From an uncultured Oscillospiraceae bacterium (GTDB taxonomy: Bacteria; Bacillota; Clostridia; Oscillospirales; Acutalibacteraceae), in assembly GCA_949293315.1 (NCBI GenBank), contig CASFCH010000065.1:23808-87807 (forward strand): a stretch of DNA of 64,000 nucleotides. Reading direction: 5' to 3'. Below the pieces are notes generated by a model. The model saw nothing but the letters and a program-made list of their open reading frames with translations. It did not search any database and was not told where the DNA came from. This document shows, piece after piece, positions 7,874-15,610 of the stretch. The position numbers and the translations under genes were made by a program. The first letter of the stretch is position 1, and every line of letters starts with the position of its first letter.

Positions 7874-8752
7874 ATGATAATCAATCAACCAGGAGCAGAG
7901 TTTATTTATGAGAATGTCTGCTATAAAATCGGTGAAAGAATCGTCGGAACAAATGCCAGCGAATACCAAGGACTTTTTGGGTCTATCATTGAAATCCGCG
8001 ATGGTGAGGATAAGGAAACCGAAAACGAAACACCGGATATTTATTGTTCGTTTGATGAACCGGTTATTCCTTATGACATTGCAGAACTGGAAGAAAGGTT
8101 TTCAGAGCTTTATCAATGCAAAAAAACGATTGAGGATATCATTTTGGATGAAGTCATTATGGCACCGGAGATGATTGAATCAATCGAACAGGCAGATAAG
8201 CAGCTGACAAAACTTGATATCTATCTTGTTTCGGAGGATTGGGCAGTAAAAGGCGAGACTGGTTATTCCGTAATCCCCTGCGCAGATTATTACACAGCCA
8301 AACGAATTCTGTGTGAAAAATTGGCAGAGGAACAGCGGACAGGTTGTATTCCGATGTGGGATGGCAAGGAAAAATTCCAAATCGAGTCAAGCCCCTCTTT
8401 TTACGAATGCTGGCTGGACGGCGAATATCTGATGAATCATTACAAGATAGTCTTGGTACATGAGACTCTTTTGCTGTCTCCAGAAACGGTGGGACTTATT
8501 GGCCGCTGCTATATGGATCAGTGTCGTATTGAAGATTTTGAGGCCCAGATTGAAGAATGGGACGAAGTATCTTCTCTTACCGATGAACAGTACCAACGCC
8601 TTTGCGCGGATCCAGAAATCCCTGAACGCATTCAGAAAGCGCTTGGACGGAATGACTCCTACTGGGAAAGTTATTGGGAAACGGTTTCGGAAGTGGCGCA
8701 CATCATTGTCAGAAAATATCTGAAAGAAAATAAGGAGGCTGAGGCAAAATGA
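7874..8752 (+). CDS. unknown 292-residue element protein
   Basis: 292 residues, acidic, no signal or membrane segment. The start chosen is the ATG at 7874 because a perfect AAGGAGG site sits just upstream and the preceding gene stops at 7860; the frame is open further upstream but without a ribosome site. The N-terminal 100 residues look like a small beta-rich domain (CYKIGERIVG, GLFGSIIEIRDGED, IYCSFDEPVIPYD). The rest is helical. The stop overlaps the next start by 4 bases (ATGA), so translation is coupled. Family not recognised. Confidence 0.7.
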   Translation: MIINQPGAEFIYENVCYKIGERIVGTNASEYQGLFGSIIEIRDGEDKETENETPDIYCSFDEPVIPYDIAELEERFSELYQCKKTIEDIILDEVIMAPEMIESIEQADKQLTKLDIYLVSEDWAVKGETGYSVIPCADYYTAKRILCEKLAEEQRTGCIPMWDGKEKFQIESSPSFYECWLDGEYLMNHYKIVLVHETLLLSPETVGLIGRCYMDQCRIEDFEAQIEEWDEVSSLTDEQYQRLCADPEIPERIQKALGRNDSYWESYWETVSEVAHIIVRKYLKENKEAEAK

Positions 8753-9246
8753 CATTTTTTGATTACTTACAGCTGCTGGGCGGTTTTATTTTGGCGCTTG
8801 GGTATATCCCGCAGATCATACAAATTATCACAACGCATTCCTGCAGGGACCTGAATCTGAGAACATACCTTGCAATGGTGCTTGGAATCGGCTTGATGGA
8901 GGTCTATGCGATAAATCTTGTGCTGAATGAAAGCGGTTCGATGTTTCTGATTACGAACAGCGTATCACTGCTGCTTGTGATTTTCATCTGCCTGCTGATT
9001 ATAGCAATGAGAAAGACCAAAACAGGCGCAGCAGAAAAAGAAGCTCTCTATGTCTCAAGATGGGATGATGGTTCTGTTATCATTACGCCCTGCAAGGTGA
9101 ATTCCAGAACAAAACGGATTTACGACATTCAGTCCTGCCCGTTCAGCCCTAATGGCTGTCTGGAAGAAGAGAGCATTATTATTGGCGATGAGGAATATCC
9201 AGTGCGGCACGAAGATGTGCTGAAGGATGACTATCACATCGCATAA
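8749..9246 (+). CDS. PQ-loop (SemiSWEET-like) membrane protein with extra C-terminal domain
   Basis: 165 residues. Three transmembrane segments (about 5-22, 37-55, 62-85) contain a PQ-loop signature, GYIPQIIQI, in the first helix, typical of SemiSWEET/PQ-loop transporters that work as dimers. After the third helix there is a soluble domain of about 75 residues (RWDDGSVIITPCKV, then DIQSC, then EEYPV) not found in plain SemiSWEETs. It overlaps the previous gene by 4 bases. Transport of a small solute is the family expectation; what the fused domain does is unknown. Confidence 0.7.
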   Translation: MTFFDYLQLLGGFILALGYIPQIIQIITTHSCRDLNLRTYLAMVLGIGLMEVYAINLVLNESGSMFLITNSVSLLLVIFICLLIIAMRKTKTGAAEKEALYVSRWDDGSVIITPCKVNSRTKRIYDIQSCPFSPNGCLEEESIIIGDEEYPVRHEDVLKDDYHIA

Positions 9247-9260
9247 AGGAGGTGTGAGCA

Positions 9261-10202
9261 ATGCTTTGTACGAGCGAATCTATTCGGCCTCTTACCAGTA
9301 TCGTATCCTATCCGGAACGCGGTGAAGGCGGAAACAACAAATATCGTGGGAACTGTTCTCCGAAACTGATCGAGGACTTAATTGGCTTTTTCAAGCCGTC
9401 TGAAATCTGTGATTATATGTGCGGCAGCGGTACGACAGGTGCTGCTGCAGCCAAATGTGGCATCAGCAGTAAGCTCTACGATTTGCACAGCGGGTTTGAT
9501 CTGATGAATTCTGAAATACCTGATAGACCGGAATTTATTTTCTGGCATCCCCCGTACTGGGACATCATTAAATATTCCGATGTAATGTACCGGGCTTCAG
9601 ATGTTCAAAACAGGTATGGATATAACCCCTGCCAGTTCGATTTGTCGCGCATCGCAGAGTGGGATGCGTTTGTCAAAGCAATGAACTATGCGATGATGAA
9701 ACAGTTTTCTGCTCTCGAAAAAGGTGGCCGTATCGCCGTCCTGATGGGAGACATAAAGAAAAAAGGAAAGCTGTTCAGTATGCTGGCGGAAATTACAAAG
9801 CCGGGGACACTGGAGAACATCATTATCAAGGCACAACACAACTGCTTTTCGGATAACATACAGTACAGCGGAAAATTCATTCCGATTCTGCACGAATATG
9901 TGATGATTGTACGCAAAGACGATGCTCTTTTTTATCCGATTTTGTTTTCGGAAAAGCGGAAAGTGGATATTCGGGATATGCCGGGAGCCACTTGGAAAGA
10001 TGTCGTTGCGTCTGTGCTGGAAAGCGCCGCAGGACCTGTAACGCTTTCCTGGCTTTATGAACAGATTGAGCCATACAAAAAAGCGCAGAACAATCAGTGG
10101 TGGAAAGAAAAAATCCGGCAGACCTTGCAAATCTATCCGTCTCATTTTATGAATAACGGACGAGGATTGTGGAGCCTTCGGACAAGCGCACAGAGCGCAT
10201 AG
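9261..10202 (+). CDS. solo DNA methyltransferase-like protein
   Basis: 313 residues. A SAM-binding motif I, CGSGTTG (54-60), is followed by a catalytic-motif-like HPPYW at 96-100, the order seen in N6-adenine/N4-cytosine DNA methyltransferases. The usual first residue of (D/N/S)PP(Y/F/W) is His here. A C-terminal helical domain of about 80 residues follows. No restriction endonuclease gene is nearby, so it is a solo enzyme, perhaps protecting the element from host restriction or marking its DNA. The ATG follows a strong AAAGGAGGTG site 14 bases after the previous stop. Confidence 0.75.
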   Translation: MLCTSESIRPLTSIVSYPERGEGGNNKYRGNCSPKLIEDLIGFFKPSEICDYMCGSGTTGAAAAKCGISSKLYDLHSGFDLMNSEIPDRPEFIFWHPPYWDIIKYSDVMYRASDVQNRYGYNPCQFDLSRIAEWDAFVKAMNYAMMKQFSALEKGGRIAVLMGDIKKKGKLFSMLAEITKPGTLENIIIKAQHNCFSDNIQYSGKFIPILHEYVMIVRKDDALFYPILFSEKRKVDIRDMPGATWKDVVASVLESAAGPVTLSWLYEQIEPYKKAQNNQWWKEKIRQTLQIYPSHFMNNGRGLWSLRTSAQSA

Positions 10203-10214
10203 TTGATGAGATCA

Positions 10215-10244
10215 AGGGGTGTTGCTGCGGCGGCACCTCTTTTT
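10215..10244 (+). terminator. intrinsic terminator after the methyltransferase gene
   Basis: AGGGGTG (10215-10221) pairs with CACCTCT (10234-10240), then a T run. The loop region carries GTTGCTGCGGCGGC, echoed in the terminator at 10461. Confidence 0.6.
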
Positions 10245-10279
10245 CTATATATGTCAAAACGGGAAAGGAGCTGAGAGAT

Positions 10280-10387
10280 ATGGGATGGATATGCTTTTTT
10301 AGTGGTCTTATGTTCGGCGGACTCGTTGGGGTTGTCGTGATGTGTGTGTTGCAGATCAATCGTACCAATCGTTTGGAAAGAGAATGA
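10280..10387 (+). CDS. 35-residue single-pass membrane peptide (DUF3789-like)
   Basis: The ATG at 10280 follows a GGGAAAGGAG site. The peptide has one glycine-rich hydrophobic helix (FFSGLMFGGLVGVVVMCVL) and a charged tail (NRTNRLERE). Its length and the FGGLVGV pattern resemble the short DUF3789 proteins often found on clostridial conjugative elements. Function unknown. It lies between two similar terminators. Confidence 0.6.
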   Translation: MGWICFFSGLMFGGLVGVVVMCVLQINRTNRLERE

Positions 10388-10460
10388 TTGGTTTTGGATT
10401 TGGATGAATGTGAGCAAAGGAGGGGTGATTTTCGGGTAGGCATATAGTTTCGATGATGAA

Positions 10461-10488
10461 AAGATGTTGCTGCGGCAGCATCTTTTTT
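10461..10488 (+). terminator. intrinsic terminator
   Basis: AAGATG (10461-10466) and CATCTT (10479-10484) with an inner CTG/CAG pairing and a T run. Confidence 0.7.
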
Positions 10489-10562
10489 GCGATGTTATGA
10501 AAAAAACGGTGAAGAGCATAGTAAATGGTCAAAATCCGGGCATACTAATCTTTAGAAATAAG

Positions 10563-10609
10563 TTTACATTCGTGCTACAGTATGCTATAATAAGTAGCAC
10601 GAATGTAAA
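10563..10609 (+). promoter_or_regulatory. abiE promoter inside a perfect 16-bp inverted repeat
   Basis: TTTACATTCGTGCTAC (10563-10578) is repeated exactly inverted at 10594-10609. The left arm contains the -35 TTTACA (10563-10568); 17 bases on lies the -10 TATAAT (10586-10591) with an extended TG. AbiEi antitoxins are known to repress their own promoter through inverted repeats, so this is the likely operator. Confidence 0.85.
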
Positions 10610-10651
10610 AAGAGCCGGAGGTGTGTTGTCACGGATAAGTTTCTAAGCATA

Positions 10652-11227
10652 ATGAAAAGTATCGCTGAACAGAATAATGGCTTTATCAGAACAGCTGATG
10701 TGGAAGCAGCAGGAATCAGCAGACCGATGTTGCGTAAATATACCGAGGCAGGCAATCTTGAGAAGATTCGTAAAGGATTATACATTATGACGGATGAGCT
10801 TGGAGATGAATTTGCATTGCTTCAGGCAAGGAGTACAAAGGCTGTTTTTTCCTACGGAACGGCGCTGTATTTGTGGGGGATGTCGGACAGAACACCGCAT
10901 ACCTACGACATAACATTGCCGCGTGGAACCAACATAAGCCGCATAAAACGCGACAATCCGAATTTACGCTGCCACTATGTTCCACTTGAGATTTATTCGT
11001 TGGGAATTACGGAAACGCGCTCTCCCCAAGGCGCCGAGGTTCGTCTTTATGACAGGGAGCGTTGTATTTGTGACCTGATTCGAGATAAGGATCAAATTGA
11101 GTTGCAGCTCTTCACCCAAGCAATCAAAGAGTATTTTAAAAATACGCCAAATAATCGAAAGCTGCTTAAATATGGCAAGCTTTTTGACATTGAAGAAAAA
11201 ATTAGAACCTACATGGAGGTATTGTGA
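10652..11227 (+). CDS. abiEi: AbiEi-family antitoxin / transcriptional repressor
   Basis: 191 residues from this ATG. An N-terminal winged-helix segment (NGFIRTADVEAAGISRPMLRKYTEAG) is followed by the conserved KIRKGLYIM and the AbiEi C-terminal domain. In type IV AbiE systems this protein represses the operon and antagonises the toxin. The toxin gene overlaps its stop. The ATG at 10652 has no good ribosome site. The GGAGG at 10617-10621 is better placed for an in-frame ACG at 10631, giving a DKFLSIMKS start like that of relatives that begin MDK. The true start is therefore uncertain. Confidence 0.85.
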   Translation: MKSIAEQNNGFIRTADVEAAGISRPMLRKYTEAGNLEKIRKGLYIMTDELGDEFALLQARSTKAVFSYGTALYLWGMSDRTPHTYDITLPRGTNISRIKRDNPNLRCHYVPLEIYSLGITETRSPQGAEVRLYDRERCICDLIRDKDQIELQLFTQAIKEYFKNTPNNRKLLKYGKLFDIEEKIRTYMEVL

Positions 11228-12066
11228 TGAAAACACCGGAGCAATTAAAGGGTAAGATCCGCAGTATAGCGGCTAAGAACGATCTTCGAGCGCAGGAAGT
11301 GTTGCAGATGTTCCTTTTTGAACGAATATTGGAACGCCTTGTGAACTCGGAGTATCGCAGCAACTTTATTTTGAAGGGCGGACTGCTGATTTCATCAATG
11401 ATAGGAATTGGTGAGCGAACAACGATGGATATGGATACGACTGTTCGAGGCATTCAGATGGAAGAAGATGAAATCGTCAAAGCCGTTAAGGAGATTCTCG
11501 CGGTTGATGTGGATGATGGCATTCAGTTTGAATATAAGAGGATAGAGCCTATTCGCGAGGATGATGCGTATAACAATTTCCGTGTTCATTTACAGGCGAA
11601 ATACGGGAAAATCGACAGTCCGATGAAAATAGATGTTACGACCGGCGATATAATTACTCCAGCTGCAGTCCGGTATGATTTTCAGATGCTCTTTGAAGAT
11701 AAGACAATCCCGGTTATGGCATATACGCTTGAAACCGTGCTGGCCGAAAAATACGAGACAATCATCCGAAGAAATATCGGTACGACCAGAGCAAGAGATT
11801 TTTATGATCTGCATATTCTTTATCGTAGCCGCAAAGCTGAAGTTCGATGGGAAGTATTAAAAGAAGCTGTATTACATACGGCGAGGAAGCGAAATTCCAC
11901 GGAAGATATGCAAGCGTGGAAGGAGATCTTAACAGATATTCGAGAAGAACCACATATGTACCTGCTTTGGGACAATTACATTGCTGAAAATAAATATGTT
12001 GGAACGCTTGAATTCAGTGAGGTTCTTGACAGCGTAGAGGAGATCGCAAAGCGTTTAACGATCTAA
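11227..12066 (+). CDS. abiEii: AbiEii-family nucleotidyltransferase toxin
   Basis: 279 residues. It has the nucleotidyltransferase fold markers of AbiEii/AbiGii toxins: FILKGGLLIS (about 45-55), the metal-binding TMDMDTTV (about 65-72), a later LAEKYETI with the conserved Lys, and ARDFYDL. These enzymes add nucleotides to RNA targets such as tRNA, stopping growth and causing abortive infection. The ATG at 11227 overlaps the abiEi stop (TGATG), so production is coupled. A GTG at 11224 is an alternative start. On an element the pair would give stability and exclude phages. Confidence 0.88.
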   Translation: MKTPEQLKGKIRSIAAKNDLRAQEVLQMFLFERILERLVNSEYRSNFILKGGLLISSMIGIGERTTMDMDTTVRGIQMEEDEIVKAVKEILAVDVDDGIQFEYKRIEPIREDDAYNNFRVHLQAKYGKIDSPMKIDVTTGDIITPAAVRYDFQMLFEDKTIPVMAYTLETVLAEKYETIIRRNIGTTRARDFYDLHILYRSRKAEVRWEVLKEAVLHTARKRNSTEDMQAWKEILTDIREEPHMYLLWDNYIAENKYVGTLEFSEVLDSVEEIAKRLTI

Positions 12067-12111
12067 TTGATCAATCGATCATAAGTGAATGCTCTTTTTT
12101 GCCCCGATGAA

Positions 12112-12140
12112 TTGACTATACGGGAAAACTCTGCTATAAT
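12112..12140 (+). promoter_or_regulatory. sigma-A type promoter, copy 2
   Basis: TTGACT (12112-12117), 17 bases, TATAAT (12135-12140), extended -10 TG. Same layout as 854-882. Confidence 0.85.
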
Positions 12141-12145
12141 AACTA

Positions 12146-12232
12146 TGATAGTTTCAAGGTTTCCAAGTGGAAATCCATAGTATTCAGGTTATTCAGAGTG
12201 TCATTTGCAATTTTGCAGATGGCACTTTTTTT
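12146..12232 (+). ncRNA. structured leader RNA, copy 2, ending in a terminator
   Basis: It shares GATAGTTTCAAGG and CAGGTTAT with the leader at 886-976. The inner hairpin is GGTTTCC (12158-12164) with GGAAATCC (12169-12176), one T:A pair of copy 1 being a C:G here. Terminator arms are 12197-12210 and 12213-12226, again with changed but still paired bases, followed by seven T. It precedes the recombination gene block. Confidence 0.7.
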
Positions 12233-12259
12233 GTTTTCCGGCCAATTTTTTGGGCATAA

Positions 12260-12289
12260 GCCAGCAGTCCTTAGGGGGTGCTGGCTTTT
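12260..12289 (+). terminator. possible second terminator or attenuator hairpin
   Basis: GCCAGCA (12260-12266) pairs perfectly with TGCTGGC (12279-12285), then TTTTG. The T run is short, so termination may be partial. Confidence 0.45.
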
Positions 12290-12301
12290 GTTATATATCA
12301 A

Positions 12302-12318
12302 GACGGTAGCATACCGTC
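12302..12318 (+). promoter_or_regulatory. RBS-proximal hairpin
   Basis: GACGGTA (12302-12308) pairs perfectly with TACCGTC (12312-12318), followed 8 bases later by AGAAAGGAG. Same position as the hairpin before ssb. Confidence 0.4.
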
Positions 12319-12341
12319 AATAACAGAAAGGAGCATTTCAT

Positions 12342-13484
12342 ATGCAAAAACAATGTGAAGACAACTTCTACACAACCTTCAGTTCTGCGTTAATGCTGCA
12401 GGACTACCATGACACGCAGGCGAAAAACAGCCGGTGGTATCGCTGCCAGGTCAACGAACTGCAGGTAGAGCCGCTGGACAGTAATTCACCCCTCTATAGT
12501 GATATTACGAAGTTCGCTGCCGGTGTCACACAAGACGCTGTCACAGATACAGCGGAAAATCTGGGCATTGCCATACGGGTCGATGGGCAATACTATCCCG
12601 TTCGTATGACAGCCTATAAAAGCCTTTTGGACAGGGCAAAAATCGGCGGTACGGCGCTACCCAAACTCAGCCGAAAGGTGCTGGCGGAGGTTCTGAACGA
12701 ATGCCTCCACTTATTTTCGTCTGAGGCACTGCTTTTGATTCGCGATGAAAAGGTATCGGCGGTTCATTCCGGTGACTCATCGGATTACTCGGTTTTACCG
12801 ATTAACGAGCTGCTTGCTGTGCTGACTAAGAAACTGGATGAAAGATTCCCGGGCAATGAATTTGAGTCTGGGTACAGCGATCATTCCGTTTCCAGCGCTG
12901 CATGGATCCTGCCAAATCAGCGAGAAGAATTGATCGGCACCTATACCAAGATGCTCATAGCAGAAGGTAAAGCTAAAATGGCGAGCAAGCTGATGCCGGG
13001 CATTCGGTTTACCACATCCGATACCGGTGTGGCCTCTGCTAAAGTGACCGCATTCTTGAGCGGTATGCGCTATCCGTTCCACATTGGAAGCTGCATTGCC
13101 GTGGATCATCGGCATCAGAAGAAAGTCGAGGATTTTGAGGCGGCTCTCGATCAGTTGTTTGCGCAATTTGGCGACACAGTGAAGAAGCTGGAAAGCCTGA
13201 TGGATATCACACTGGAGTATCCGGTCAATGCAATGACTCGTATTTGCAAGAAACTCAGTCTGCCGAAGAAAGCAGCACTTGAGGCGATTGCAATGTTCGA
13301 GATGTCCTATGGCGGCGGAACGGCGACAGCGCACGATGTTTTTATGGCCCTTCAGGAGATTCCGTTCAGCCTGAAAGCGCAGAATACACCGGAAGGAAAG
13401 ATGCTGGTCATAGAGGAAAATATGGCTCGCGTCCTGACATTACGGTGGAGCGATTATGATCTGGCAAAGGCGGTGAATTACTGA
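12342..13484 (+). CDS. unknown 380-residue protein (possibly DUF932-like)
   Basis: 380 residues, cytosolic, mixed alpha/beta in the first 250 residues, helical at the end. Length and its place directly before a YqaJ exonuclease recall the DUF932 proteins that accompany such exonucleases on plasmids and phages, but I see no motif that proves it. The first gene after leader RNA copy 2, with an AGAAAGGAGC ribosome site. Its stop overlaps the start of the exonuclease gene (TGATG), so the two are translationally coupled and probably act together in DNA recombination or replication. Confidence 0.7.
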   Translation: MQKQCEDNFYTTFSSALMLQDYHDTQAKNSRWYRCQVNELQVEPLDSNSPLYSDITKFAAGVTQDAVTDTAENLGIAIRVDGQYYPVRMTAYKSLLDRAKIGGTALPKLSRKVLAEVLNECLHLFSSEALLLIRDEKVSAVHSGDSSDYSVLPINELLAVLTKKLDERFPGNEFESGYSDHSVSSAAWILPNQREELIGTYTKMLIAEGKAKMASKLMPGIRFTTSDTGVASAKVTAFLSGMRYPFHIGSCIAVDHRHQKKVEDFEAALDQLFAQFGDTVKKLESLMDITLEYPVNAMTRICKKLSLPKKAALEAIAMFEMSYGGGTATAHDVFMALQEIPFSLKAQNTPEGKMLVIEENMARVLTLRWSDYDLAKAVNY

Positions 13485-14518
13485 TGGCAGCTCCTATTTT
13501 ATTATGTGATACTGCTGGAATGGACAATGACCGCTGGCTTGAGTGCAGAATGCACGGACCGGACGGAAAGATTCCTTATACAGTCGGAGGCAGTGATGTG
13601 TCGGCTATTTTCGGAGTTAGTCCGTGGACAACGCCGTTAGAACTGTGGATGATTAAAAAAGGAAAAATGAAACCTCCTGTCAAAGCAAATTCCAGTCAGC
13701 TTGAAATGGGACATCTGTTAGAACCTATTGCGGCGTACTGGTATGAAAAGAAGAGCGGCAATACCGTTTATGAAGATACTGGTCTTTATCAGCACGCTGA
13801 CCATCCCTATGCTTTGGCAAACTTCGACCGCAGGTTTATTCGCGCAGAAGATAACGAGCCAGGGATTTTGGAGTGTAAAAGCTGTACCTACCATAAGGCA
13901 GGTGACTGGGCGGATGACGCTATTCCTATCTATTATGAGCTGCAGCTGCGTTTCTACTTGGGCGTAGCAGATGTGAAAATCGGCGCATTTTCAGCCCTAT
14001 GGGGAAACAATCCGGATAATGACCTTGCGATTCCATCCATCGAAAGGGATCAGGCCAAAGAGGATCTGATTTTTGAGCGCTTAGATGAATGGATTTGGAG
14101 CTTGGAACATGATAAACCGCCTACGATGAGCACTGTTAAACCAAAGCTGGCTTTGGAATCGCTCGCGAGGATTTACGGCGCAAGCAGTCCGACCCTTCCT
14201 ACCATTGAACTGCCTCGGAAATTGGAAAAGCAGGTCAAACGCATTGCTGCCTTACAAGATCAGATTGCTGATCGAAAAGCAGAAATCAAAACTTATGAAA
14301 AGGAGATTGAGGCACATACTGTGCGAATTGCAGAATTGATGAAGGCTCACGAACATGGATTTCTTGAGACCACGACGGATAAATATCTCATTGATTTTGC
14401 CACTAAAACAAGCCACAGAACCGATACGAAAGCGCTCAAGGAGAAATATCCTGGCATCTATCAGGATGTTCAGAAAACCTCCGAAAGCCGCAAGCTGACG
14501 GTTACAAAGACGGTATAA
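13484..14518 (+). CDS. YqaJ/lambda-Exo-type recombination exonuclease
   Basis: 344 residues. The PD-(D/E)xK nuclease core fits YqaJ: Glu80 in LEMGHLLEP, Asp115 in NFDR, and Glu130-Cys-Lys132 as the ExK signature, with the N-terminal VGGSDVSAIFG strand-turn typical of the family. A predicted coiled coil (about 245-285) and a C-terminal tail follow. Family members chew one strand of double-stranded DNA ends to feed an annealing protein. A candidate annealing partner is at 18261. Predicted cytosolic. The start overlaps the previous stop. Confidence 0.85.
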   Translation: MAAPILLCDTAGMDNDRWLECRMHGPDGKIPYTVGGSDVSAIFGVSPWTTPLELWMIKKGKMKPPVKANSSQLEMGHLLEPIAAYWYEKKSGNTVYEDTGLYQHADHPYALANFDRRFIRAEDNEPGILECKSCTYHKAGDWADDAIPIYYELQLRFYLGVADVKIGAFSALWGNNPDNDLAIPSIERDQAKEDLIFERLDEWIWSLEHDKPPTMSTVKPKLALESLARIYGASSPTLPTIELPRKLEKQVKRIAALQDQIADRKAEIKTYEKEIEAHTVRIAELMKAHEHGFLETTTDKYLIDFATKTSHRTDTKALKEKYPGIYQDVQKTSESRKLTVTKTV

Positions 14519-14534
14519 GAAAGGATCGATATTG

Positions 14535-15062
14535 ATGGAAACAAACATTTTTACAGACAACTGGGAAAGCCGGCTGGAGTCGCAGTTTCTTAAAAACAAC
14601 CGATGCTGCAAGAAAGTATATATCTGCTCGCCGCTCAGCGCAGAGACCGATGAGGAAATGCTCTCTAATATGCGGAACGCCAGAGCGTATATGTATTACG
14701 CAATGATTGTAATGAGCCATGCCGCAAGGGCGCCTCATGCGTATCTGCCAATGCTTTTGTGCGACAAGATTCCTTCAGAACGCGCAGCAGCTCTGACATT
14801 CGGGCTGCAGCTACTGTCAGACAGCGATATGCTGTTTGTGTGCGGCAGTCGTATCAGTCAGGGTATGCGTGGTGAAATTCTTCACGCAGTCTCTCTGAAT
14901 ATGCCGATTTACACCTTTGACGATGCAATGTATGTTATGGCGCAGAAACTCGTGACGCAGAACGGCGGCACTAAGTCATTGGTGAAATTCAAGCCGGAGC
15001 ATTATATGCTCAGCTTTGATGCACCCTTGTCCCATATGCAAAATGCGGTGATGTTCAAATGA
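14535..15062 (+). CDS. DUF4406/nucleoside deoxyribosyltransferase-like protein
   Basis: 175 residues from the ATG (a TTG three bases upstream is an alternative). The pattern VYICSPLSA near residue 27, then N..A..Y, a DSDMLFVCGSRISQGM stretch and EI..A matches the Rossmann-like fold of nucleoside 2-deoxyribosyltransferase relatives and DUF4406 phage proteins. These often modify or salvage nucleotides, but the catalytic Glu cannot be assigned with confidence. It overlaps the next gene by 4 bases. Likely a minor part of the element's DNA metabolism block. Confidence 0.6.
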   Translation: METNIFTDNWESRLESQFLKNNRCCKKVYICSPLSAETDEEMLSNMRNARAYMYYAMIVMSHAARAPHAYLPMLLCDKIPSERAAALTFGLQLLSDSDMLFVCGSRISQGMRGEILHAVSLNMPIYTFDDAMYVMAQKLVTQNGGTKSLVKFKPEHYMLSFDAPLSHMQNAVMFK

Positions 15063-15589
15063 GAAAGTTTTATCAGTCGGTGGATCTGCGATCCCGTAAG
15101 GCAATGGCGGATTTTCTTGAGCATCACTTCCGATACCCTACAATGAACTCCTGGAACAGCTCATATTCGTATGCGTGTAATCTCAAAATTTACAAACTTG
15201 GTTTGGATCAAGAGATTACAGACAAACTGTATGAAATGCTGGATATTCCGGAGTTTTTTTATTTCCAAAGTGACCTGGCGCATGACTTTGCCCAGAAGCA
15301 CGATTATGTGTGGCAGGCAAGATTTAATGGTCGCAGCGGAGGGTATTTGGTGCTCTACCAGGGGGATTGTGAACACTATTACCCCAATCGTGGGACAGAC
15401 GATGACGCAGATTTCAAGGAATGGGAAATGTACGAACTGAGAGAGCGCGTCAAATTGGTTCAGGAGTTTGATAAGCTGGCGGACGATATGGTTCGCACCG
15501 CTGTCAGGCTCACAAAAGAATATGTAGTCAGGGAAGAAGAATATTTTGTGCCGCAAACACGGAAAATTCTCGTTCCCGTTTTGTCATAA
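15059..15589 (+). CDS. unknown 176-residue protein
   Basis: 176 residues, no membrane segment. The N-terminal part (RSRKAMADFLEHHFRYPTMNSWNSSYSYACNLK shortened here to its start) suggests a compact alpha/beta protein, with a conserved-looking FNGRSGGYLVLY strand at about 96-107 and a helical C-terminus. It starts within the stop of the previous gene (ATGA). Family not recognised; it resembles in size uncharacterised proteins of clostridial elements. Confidence 0.6.
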   Translation: MRKFYQSVDLRSRKAMADFLEHHFRYPTMNSWNSSYSYACNLKIYKLGLDQEITDKLYEMLDIPEFFYFQSDLAHDFAQKHDYVWQARFNGRSGGYLVLYQGDCEHYYPNRGTDDDADFKEWEMYELRERVKLVQEFDKLADDMVRTAVRLTKEYVVREEEYFVPQTRKILVPVLS

Positions 15590-15610
15590 CAGTAGAAAGG
15601 AGCAAAGATT

